9,683 nucleotides of DNA from an uncultured Lachnospiraceae bacterium (lineage in GTDB: Bacteria > Bacillota > Clostridia > Lachnospirales > Lachnospiraceae): NCBI GenBank assembly GCA_948665105.1, contig CAPNGW010000069.1, positions 1 through 9,683 of the forward strand, in the 5' to 3' direction. The translations under genes and the position numbers were made by a program. Positions 5,036 through 9,683 of this stretch are shown one piece after another. Under the pieces are notes generated by a model. The model made no database searches and had not been told where the DNA came from. It saw nothing but the letters and a program-made list of their open reading frames with translations. The stretch's first letter is position 1; each line of letters opens with the position of its first letter.

Positions 5036-6121
5036 CTAAACCCACTCCCGGATAAAGGTTTTCATCCTTCCAAACAAGGTTTCTGTCAACCGGGAGATAT
5101 CCATGGTGCAGTCAGCTTCCTCCGGAGAAATCATCCGGATACTGCTGCCCCTTAAATCGGCACGAATCTCATAGCTTCCCCGGTTGGCAGGTATAATATC
5201 ATCCTCCACCTGTACCTTCAGTGTGAAGGGCTCGGGGCTTCTAAGCATCAGGCCCAGCACCCTGATGTCCAGAATCCGCACCATAAAATCCATCTTCGTG
5301 ACAGCCAGAGGAAGAAAGGAATCCCCCTCCACAAAGGCCTGGGCCAGCGAAAACAGCTGTTCCCGGTACTCCGGTAATACCAGAATCTCCTGTAGCTCTG
5401 CGCTTTCCTCATCCTGCCCGTAGGAGAAAATGCCCACCAGCTCCCTGCCTTCCTCCAGCAGCACCAGCCCGCCGTTCTGGCAGGCCGATTCTGCCAGCAT
5501 CCGCTGATAGTACCCGTCTGTCCGGTAAGGATAAATGTCATACTGTTCTTCCAGAAATCCGTTGGCAAATTCCACCATAGCCGGAATATCAGCTTCTGTG
5601 GCTTTTCTAAGCTCCGGCCTTCTGCCTGTCACCTCTGCTGCCCGAAGACTTTGTTCCTGCCGGGCTGCCTTTTCTCTAAAATCCATAGGCGCCAGACGGT
5701 CTCTTGGAATCAGCTGTCCCTCATACTCCGGGTACTGCTCCGTGGGCACAAACACGAACCCGGCGGAAAGATATACTCTGGGATTAGCCGGAATCAGAAA
5801 TGTAAAGGGCTGGTGCTCTCCCGCCATATCCAGAAGGGCCCGGGACAGCACACGGGCCATTTTCCCCTGCCGGCGCACGGATTCCTGGGTGGCCACCGCG
5901 ACGATATAATTAATCTTGGATGGCTCTCCACAGATTTGGAACTGGTAGGGGTTTAAATGGATCATAACCTCCAGTGCCTCCTCTTCCATCACCAGAATCT
6001 CGTTGTCCCTTGTCTTATGGGTATAGTAATAATCCACAAAGGCCTCGCTGTCCTCCGGGAAATTCTCCTGATACATTTCTTTTGTTCTGCATTTCTCATC
6101 CTGTGTTAAATATCGAATCAT
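5036..6121 (-). CDS. Eis-like GNAT N-acetyltransferase with SCP2-type C-terminus
   Basis: A 361-residue protein of the Eis architecture. The N-terminal GNAT domain (about 1-150) holds the acetyl-CoA motif VATQESVRRQGKMARVL (R83-R84-Q85-G86) and the YLSAGF segment at 117-122. A second, degenerate GNAT-like domain follows (about 170-270), and a C-terminal SCP2-like domain (about 285-361) includes VEDDIIPANRGSYEI and EEADCTMDISRLTETLFGRM. Eis relatives acetylate amines on aminoglycosides, peptides or proteins; the substrate here cannot be read. The start at 6121 is supported by AGGAG close upstream. It lies 31 bp after ispF and is probably cotranscribed with it. Length is close to the 400-residue family norm and the frame is intact. 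Confidence 0.87.
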   Translation of the reverse strand: MIRYLTQDEKCRTKEMYQENFPEDSEAFVDYYYTHKTRDNEILVMEEEALEVMIHLNPYQFQICGEPSKINYIVAVATQESVRRQGKMARVLSRALLDMAGEHQPFTFLIPANPRVYLSAGFVFVPTEQYPEYEGQLIPRDRLAPMDFREKAARQEQSLRAAEVTGRRPELRKATEADIPAMVEFANGFLEEQYDIYPYRTDGYYQRMLAESACQNGGLVLLEEGRELVGIFSYGQDEESAELQEILVLPEYREQLFSLAQAFVEGDSFLPLAVTKMDFMVRILDIRVLGLMLRSPEPFTLKVQVEDDIIPANRGSYEIRADLRGSSIRMISPEEADCTMDISRLTETLFGRMKTFIREWV

Positions 6122-6152
6122 CGTCTCCTATGACCTCCCTGCAAATCTCGCA

Positions 6153-6698
6153 TTATTGCCGCCTGCATCCACTGCATCCCTGGCATTGGGGCTCCTGGCT
6201 GTCCGCCACACCAAAGCTTCCCTCATAGAGTCCGGTGAGGGAGCAAATTGCCTGGCTTTTGATTCCCTCCTCTGTTCCAGTAAAGCCCAGCCCCTCCTCT
6301 GTGGTGGCCTTCACATTTACCTGATTCTTCAAAATTCCCAGCACCCGGGCGATATTTTCCTCCATCTCCTCTATATAGGGGCGAAGCTTGGGCTTCTGGG
6401 CAACGACAACCGCGTCAATATTCTCAATCACGTACCCATTCTCAGCAAGCAATGCTCCCACATGCTCCAAAAGCTTCATGCTGGATATTCCCTTGTACTG
6501 TGAATCTGTATCGGGAAAATGCTTGCCAATATCACCCAGAGCCGCCGCCCCCAGCAGGGCATCCATAATGGCATGAACCAGCACATCCGCATCGGAATGG
6601 CCCAAAAGTCCCAGGGGATGTGGTATCGTCACCCCGCCCAAAATCAAATCCCGGCCTTCCACCAGCCGATGTACATCGTATCCCAAACCAATTCGCAT
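6153..6698 (-). CDS. ispF: 2-C-methyl-D-erythritol 2,4-cyclodiphosphate synthase
   Basis: IspF cyclises CDP-methylerythritol phosphate to methylerythritol cyclodiphosphate with loss of CMP, in the MEP route to isoprenoids. The metal-binding residues Asp8 and His10 (GYDVHRL) and His42 are present, as are GHSDADV (33-39), HFPDTD (60-65), the nucleotide-contact loop AQKPKL (100-105) and ATTEEGLGFTGTEEGI (131-146). The start is fixed by AAGGAGG about 6 nt upstream. At 181 residues it is about 20 longer than usual. The extra C-terminal tail from about 162 ends QCQGCSGCRRQ, a CxxCxxC cluster (Cys172, 175, 178). The frame is continuous through the tail, so this is a real extension rather than a frameshift. 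Probably transcribed with the downstream acetyltransferase gene. Confidence 0.97.
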   Translation of the reverse strand: MRIGLGYDVHRLVEGRDLILGGVTIPHPLGLLGHSDADVLVHAIMDALLGAAALGDIGKHFPDTDSQYKGISSMKLLEHVGALLAENGYVIENIDAVVVAQKPKLRPYIEEMEENIARVLGILKNQVNVKATTEEGLGFTGTEEGIKSQAICSLTGLYEGSFGVADSQEPQCQGCSGCRRQ

Positions 6699-6714
6699 AT
6701 TCTGCCTCCTTTTC

Positions 6715-6741
6715 TCATTACACCCGCAAGGGGTCTGTCAA
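6715..6741 (-). promoter_or_regulatory. Possible ispF promoter
   Basis: On the minus strand TTGACA (6741-6736) has TAATGA (6720-6715) after a short 15-bp spacer. The -35 is consensus but the spacing is poor. The apt terminator upstream makes a separate ispF promoter likely in this 113-bp gap. Confidence 0.35.
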
Positions 6742-6782
6742 AATTGTTTCATTTCCTGTCTTCCCCGGATTTACCGGTAAAG

Positions 6783-6808
6783 AAAAGGGGTTGATTACCA
6801 ACCCCTTT
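6783..6808 (-). terminator. apt intrinsic terminator
   Basis: AAAGGGGTTG pairs with CAACCCCTTT (6808-6799 with 6793-6784, 5-nt loop) and is followed by TTTTCTTT on the minus strand, 3 nt after the apt stop codon. The symmetric A/T flanks may allow some activity in both directions. Confidence 0.88.
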
Positions 6809-6811
6809 CTA

Positions 6812-7336
6812 TTAATGCCCTTCATATGTAATAATAGTCTCCACATCATACTTCTTTAGCTTCTCCCGGCCCTTAAGTCCCAAAAGCTCCATCACAAAGC
6901 ATATCTTCACCACCTGGCCCCCCAGCTTTTCTACCAGACCGGTAATGGCCTCGATGGTTCCGCCTGTGGCAATCAAATCGTCGATAATCACCACTCTCTG
7001 GCCTGGCAGAATGGCATCCTTGTGCATCTCAATCACTGCGGTGCCGTACTCCAGCGCGTACTCTGCCTCAATGGTCTCGCAGGGAAGCTTCCCCTTCTTA
7101 CGCACCGGCACGAAGCCCTTATGCTGTGCGTAAGCCACCGGCACCCCGAAAATAAATCCTCTGGATTCCGGCCCAATCACCACATCATACTCCACACCAT
7201 CCAGCATTTTCAATATTCCGTCTATGGCAAGTGCAAGTCCGTCTGCGTCCTGTAAAATGCTGGTCACATCCCGGAAAATGATTCCCGGCTCCGGAAAATC
7301 CGGTATGCTTCTTACATAATCCTCTAATTTCTTCAT
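6812..7336 (-). CDS. apt: Adenine phosphoribosyltransferase
   Basis: A 174-residue cytosolic purine-salvage enzyme that makes AMP from adenine and PRPP. The N-terminal segment SIPDFPEPGIIFRDVTSIL (10-28) is the Apt hood. VVIGPESRGFIFG (52-64) and the KGKLP loop (81-85) follow, and the PRPP-binding motif VVIIDDLIATGGT is at 115-127. Length and motifs are standard. The ATG at 7336 follows a GGGGGAAA ribosome binding site. It has its own promoter directly behind queT and a strong terminator, so it is likely a single-gene unit. Unlike many Firmicutes, no relA or recJ homologue adjoins it here. Confidence 0.97.
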   Translation of the reverse strand: MKKLEDYVRSIPDFPEPGIIFRDVTSILQDADGLALAIDGILKMLDGVEYDVVIGPESRGFIFGVPVAYAQHKGFVPVRKKGKLPCETIEAEYALEYGTAVIEMHKDAILPGQRVVIIDDLIATGGTIEAITGLVEKLGGQVVKICFVMELLGLKGREKLKKYDVETIITYEGH

Positions 7337-7356
7337 GGTTTTTCCCCCAGACTCGC

Positions 7357-7406
7357 GAAAATGCTTCGCATTTTTCCTCGTTAACTTATCGCTGCTTTCG
7401 ATAAGC
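7357..7406 (-). other. Two hairpins in the apt 5' leader
   Basis: Between the apt promoter and start lie CTTATCG/CGATAAG (7385-7391 with 7399-7405) and AAAATGC/GCATTTT (7358-7364 with 7368-7374); GCGAA/TTCGC is an alternative fold for the second. No T-run follows either on the minus strand. They may stabilise the leader or be short dispersed palindromes; no known riboswitch is recognised. Confidence 0.45.
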
Positions 7407-7409
7407 TAT

Positions 7410-7438
7410 ATTATAGACATTTTACAGGCTTTCGTCAA
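7410..7438 (-). promoter_or_regulatory. apt promoter
   Basis: On the minus strand TTGACG (7438-7433), a 17-bp spacer and TATAAT (7415-7410). The -35 begins directly after the queT stop codon. The start site would be near 7403, giving a leader of about 65 nt. Confidence 0.8.
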
Positions 7439-7954
7439 CTATCTTTCCGGCGTAAAGATTACATTGCGGTATCTTAAAAGGACTCTCAAAAGCACGCCGC
7501 CCATAACCACGCAGGTGATGATTTCTCCGATTCCAACCGTCACTGCGTTGAAGGGAAGGGACCAGTCTATCCCACGGTACTCCGTAATAAATCCGTAGCC
7601 GTACCGCAGTACGAAGGGCACGATAACCATATTTGCCGCCACCGGAGGCAGAGTGCACACAAACCTGTGCTTTCGAAGATAATACGTCCCCAGGGCTCCC
7701 AGCAACGTGGCAATGCTGCCGAATACCACATCCACCAGAATGGCTCCGGTGAGAAGATTCGCCATAAGACATCCCAGCCACAATCCCGGAATGGCCGCCG
7801 TGGTAAATACAGGTAAAATACACAAGGCTTCGGAAATTCGTACCTGAATGGTACCGGAAGCCAGCCCCATTGAGCTGCTTACGAAGGTTAGTGCCACATA
7901 GATGGCCGCAATCATGGCGGCCTGCACCAGGAACAGTACATTTTTGTTTCTCAT
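7439..7954 (-). CDS. queT: QueT-type ECF transporter substrate-binding (S) component
   Basis: A 171-residue membrane protein of the QueT family, the substrate-capture subunit of an energy-coupling factor transporter for a queuosine precursor such as preQ1. About five or six hydrophobic segments are seen (near 8-30, 45-66, 70-92, 103-118 and 136-160). The family hallmark QVRISEALCILPVF lies at 37-50 and LLTGAILVDVVFGSIATLLGALGTY at 67-91. ATPase and EcfT subunits are not in this window and would be shared from elsewhere. The ATG at 7954 has AAAGGAG 9 nt upstream. That Shine-Dalgarno lies in the predicted pseudoknot of a preQ1-I-like hairpin, which supports the substrate assignment. Confidence 0.88.
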   Translation of the reverse strand: MRNKNVLFLVQAAMIAAIYVALTFVSSSMGLASGTIQVRISEALCILPVFTTAAIPGLWLGCLMANLLTGAILVDVVFGSIATLLGALGTYYLRKHRFVCTLPPVAANMVIVPFVLRYGYGFITEYRGIDWSLPFNAVTVGIGEIITCVVMGGVLLRVLLRYRNVIFTPER

Positions 7955-7965
7955 AATATCATTCT

Positions 7966-8006
7966 CCTTTAGTTTTGTTTTACGAGTGGAAGGTCTCGAA
8001 CACTCG
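7966..8006 (-). promoter_or_regulatory. Candidate preQ1-I riboswitch upstream of queT
   Basis: On the minus strand CGAGTG (8006-8001) pairs with CACTCG (7988-7983) around a 12-nt loop beginning TTC. An A-rich tail TAAAACAAAACTAAAGG follows. Loop CCTT (7993-7990) can pair with tail AAGG (7969-7966), which is part of the queT Shine-Dalgarno. Size, A-rich tail and Shine-Dalgarno pseudoknot resemble translational class I preQ1 riboswitches, and the downstream gene fits. Class assignment is by eye. Confidence 0.6.
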
Positions 8007-8008
8007 AT

Positions 8009-8075
8009 TCATTTAACGCCGGGAATCGGCGGTCAGCCTCCTATAATGACCTTGGTTTTGCGGACTTTGGCTGAC
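8009..8075 (-). promoter_or_regulatory. Structured upstream half of the queT leader
   Basis: From the predicted transcription start, GGCTGAC/GTCAGCC pairing (8069-8075 with 8032-8038) closes a roughly 30-nt interior. Next comes CGCCG/CGGCG with a 5-nt loop (about 8031-8017). AAGGTC on the minus strand (8053-8048) is complementary to GACCTT in the riboswitch loop (7995-7990), so it could compete with the Shine-Dalgarno for that loop. No known class is recognised for this half. Confidence 0.5.
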
Positions 8076-8082
8076 GGGTCAT

Positions 8083-8111
8083 AGTATAGCACAGGCGGCC
8101 TTTAAATGCAA
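8083..8111 (-). promoter_or_regulatory. queT promoter
   Basis: On the minus strand TTGCAT (8111-8106), a 17-bp spacer and TATACT (8088-8083). The start site would be near 8076, at the first base of the structured leader. Confidence 0.72.
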
Positions 8112-8177
8112 GGAGAATGACAGGGCAGACAGCCTTTTTTCATAGGCTCGGAATCTGAATGTTTTTGTGAGTTACGG

Positions 8178-8927
8178 TTACTTGCTAATCATATTCAGAA
8201 TATAATTTTCAATTTCATCAAGGGTTGTGGCGTCGGATATGCTTTCATAAGAGCTTCTGGAAAACACCAGACCATCTTCGGTTTCAAGAAACGCATACCG
8301 CACACCATCCGCAAAACCATAGTCTGCAATATCTTTTAATGCCAATCTTGCTCCATTTTGCTCTCGAATAGAGGTATCATCATAAATCATTGGCATAAAA
8401 ATCCCGGTCATACCTACTTGCATAGACGAAACTATGTCGGTATCTTCTACCCAAAAGTCTTTCATAATAGGACATGGCAATAAAACGGATACTGTATCGC
8501 CTGCATTGCAAGATCCGCGATATACTGTTTCCACTTCAATTTCAGCAATCGCACGATAGTTTTTGTCACCATTAAAATTAAGCTCAATGTTATTGAGGTT
8601 CAATATTCTTCCTTTGAAAATCGCTGTGTCAAAATGCGTGAACAGTTCTTCTTCTGTGAGAAAAATTAACGAGCTACTACTCTGCATGAAAAAAGGTTTG
8701 CTTGTGTAGCGAACAGTTACATTACTGGAGTTGTCAGACAGTTTTATTTGATTTTGTGCCCGGTCTACAATAGAAGCAGCTACGGCAATGATGAAAGCAA
8801 GGCAGGCAGCAGAAGCAACCCATCTAATATAACTATGTTTTTTGCCACTTTTTTTGTAGCGGATTGCCTCATCAACATATTTGTTATCAATTTCACTCAT
8901 GGCTTCAGAAAATTTCTTCGAGTTCAT
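8178..8927 (-). CDS. Probable membrane-anchored anti-sigma factor
   Basis: A 249-residue protein with a charged cytoplasmic N-terminus (1-33, including EAMSEIDNKYVDEAIRYKK), one membrane segment (about 34-54, WVASAACLAFIIAVAASIV) and an extracytoplasmic domain of about 195 residues. There is no zinc-binding HxxxCxxC motif, so it is not a ZAS-type anti-sigma. The short N-terminal helix before the membrane is seen in many Clostridia partners of ECF sigma factors and would be the sigma-binding part. The gene overlaps the sigma factor gene by 4 bp (ATGA), implying coupled translation. The outer domain has no motif I recognise; it may sense an envelope signal. The role is inferred mainly from gene order and topology. 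No clear terminator follows. Confidence 0.68.
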   Translation of the reverse strand: MNSKKFSEAMSEIDNKYVDEAIRYKKSGKKHSYIRWVASAACLAFIIAVAASIVDRAQNQIKLSDNSSNVTVRYTSKPFFMQSSSSLIFLTEEELFTHFDTAIFKGRILNLNNIELNFNGDKNYRAIAEIEVETVYRGSCNAGDTVSVLLPCPIMKDFWVEDTDIVSSMQVGMTGIFMPMIYDDTSIREQNGARLALKDIADYGFADGVRYAFLETEDGLVFSRSSYESISDATTLDEIENYILNMISK

Positions 8928-9487
8928 ATGAATACCTCTCTTTCAGTCAAGTATTTTTTCATCTTCTCACGGATGCGGGTCAGCCGGACGGAGATATTTT
9001 TCTCCGTAAGCCCTACGAACTTGGCTATGTCCTTGTAGCTATCAGAAAACCAATAGCGGCGCATGAAGATAACGCGGTTTTCGAGAGTTAGCGTGTCTAA
9101 AAACTCTTCGATGAGAAAAGCCAACTCTTTCGTTTCAATCTCGGCTTCCACTGTGTTTGGGGCTGCTATCCCGGTTTCGATTTCCTCCATAGCAATGGTG
9201 TAATGGCTGTTTCGTTTATCCGCTCCCTTTCTCCAATAAAGTTTGAGCGAAATGTTCCGAACAATTTTGCAGAGATAAGTCAACAGTGGATTGGGACGCG
9301 CCGGGGGAATTGCGTTCCATGCTCCTAAATAGGCATCATTGACGCACTCCTCTGCGTCTTGTCTGTTGTTTACAATGTTGTACGAGAGGTTGTGGCAAAT
9401 TTTCCCGTATTTATTGTTTAGTTCCCGTATAGCCTGTTCTGAACGCTCGAAAAACATTTCTATGATTTTTTCATCATTTATCATCAT
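8924..9487 (-). CDS. ECF-type RNA polymerase sigma factor
   Basis: A 187-residue sigma-70-family factor with only regions 2 and 4. Region 2 spans about 22-87 and includes DAEECVNDAYLGAWNAIPP (44-62) and LLTYLCKIVRNISLKLYWR (68-86). A linker runs to about 120. Region 4 spans about 125-180, with LENRVIFMRRYWFSDSYKDIAKFVGLT then the recognition helix EKNISVRLTRIREKMKKYL. It should direct polymerase to a small regulon under control of the overlapping anti-sigma gene. Two in-frame ATGs (9487 and 9484) follow GGAAGGGAGGAGG; spacing is tight for the first, so 9484 may be the true start. Base composition of this pair is more A/T-rich than apt or ispF, which hints at a different history. Confidence 0.92.
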   Translation of the reverse strand: MMINDEKIIEMFFERSEQAIRELNNKYGKICHNLSYNIVNNRQDAEECVNDAYLGAWNAIPPARPNPLLTYLCKIVRNISLKLYWRKGADKRNSHYTIAMEEIETGIAAPNTVEAEIETKELAFLIEEFLDTLTLENRVIFMRRYWFSDSYKDIAKFVGLTEKNISVRLTRIREKMKKYLTEREVFI

Positions 9488-9534
9488 ACCTCCTCCCTTC
9501 CGGTTTCACCTATATACTACGGTTTTAACGGCGA

Positions 9535-9563
9535 ATACTACATCAAATCAAAAGCTTTTTCAA
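9535..9563 (-). promoter_or_regulatory. Possible promoter of the sigma/anti-sigma operon
   Basis: On the minus strand TTGAAA (9563-9558), a 17-bp spacer and TAGTAT (9540-9535). A second TAGTAT lies at 9519-9514 downstream of TTAAAACCG, which could belong to an autoregulated ECF-type promoter, but I do not know this factor's consensus. Confidence 0.42.
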
Positions 9564-9613
9564 AAAGATTTTAACATAAGTCAAAAGTACAGTCATGGGC
9601 CCCGGCAATATCG

Positions 9614-9640
9614 CGCAAAAAAGCCGTCCTGTTTAGGCGG
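9614..9640 (-). terminator. Weak terminator of an upstream gene outside the window
   Basis: On the minus strand CCGCCT pairs with AGG(A)CGG, one bulged base, followed by CTTTTTTG. It would end transcription coming from beyond 9683. The final 43 bases hold only a CCGG/CCGG mini-palindrome and no recognisable gene. Confidence 0.4.
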
Positions 9641-9683
9641 AAGCCCATAAGGAAGTATATGAAGTCTCCGGCAAAACCGGCGT

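Noticed and set aside
5248..5909. ORFs of 106-124 codons overlapping the eis-like gene
   Set aside because: They are shadows of a well-supported gene with conserved motifs and show no family features.
7422..7823. Minus-strand ORF of 133 codons overlapping queT
   Set aside because: It is a different frame of the same strand; queT has the QueT motifs and a proper ribosome binding site.
7964..8006. preQ1-II riboswitch as the class for the queT leader
   Set aside because: The hairpin with A-rich tail and Shine-Dalgarno pseudoknot fits class I; the conserved CCGCCAAAGGAG-like end of class II is absent.
7986..8014. Ten-codon ORF (ATG to TAA) in the queT leader
   Set aside because: It lies inside the riboswitch-like hairpin with no close Shine-Dalgarno (AGGAGG is over 20 nt upstream); likely chance.
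1..9683. CRISPR array, tRNA or rRNA genes, prophage or integron
   Set aside because: No regularly spaced repeats, tRNA cloverleaf, rRNA segment, integrase or phage gene was seen on either strand.
9597..9683. C-terminal fragment of a coding gene on the minus strand at the window end
   Set aside because: An open frame ending in TGA can be read, but it crosses a probable terminator and resembles an intergenic repeat more than a protein; too short to support.

Overview
The window looks like chromosomal DNA of a Lachnospiraceae-type anaerobic Firmicute. The reasons are a cysteine-type T-box leader, strong AGGAGG ribosome binding sites, MEP-pathway isoprenoid synthesis (ispF), an ECF-type queuosine-precursor transporter, and a sigma/anti-sigma pair typical of gut Clostridia. 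Species cannot be read from the sequence. Every host gene lies on the minus strand; the only plus-strand gene is a transposase.

In transcription order (right to left) the layout is: an ECF sigma factor and its probable membrane anti-sigma factor (9487-8178); queT behind a long structured leader with a candidate preQ1-I riboswitch (8075-7439); apt with its own promoter and a strong terminator (7438-6783); ispF and an Eis-like acetyltransferase (6698-5036); a self-contained tetR/ABC ATPase/FtsX-type permease operon with a TetR-like operator on its promoter (4968-2455); then a T-box leader (about 2406-2075) that should control cysE (340-1, running off the window).

The most notable region is 340-2110. 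The T-box and cysE are no longer adjacent. An IS110-family element (354-1934) sits between them in the opposite orientation, and a roughly 135-bp cluster of palindromes (about 1940-2083) sits next to the T-box terminator. Removing both restores a compact leader in which the T-box terminator T-tract leads within about 20 nt to the cysE Shine-Dalgarno and ATG.

The IS110 element carries a readable bridge RNA. A stem-loop at 442-520 has an internal loop whose 5' side (465-475) is identical over 11 nt to the left flank of the insertion, and whose 3' side (495-499) is the reverse complement of the right target including a CT core. A second stem-loop (516-596) has a right guide complementary to the left end and a partly matching left guide for the right end. 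Joining the two ends into a circle would create a TTGACT-17-TATAAT promoter across the junction. These observations agree on the same single-base boundaries. The target is the antisense of the cysE ribosome binding site, and the insertion leaves AAGGAG intact.
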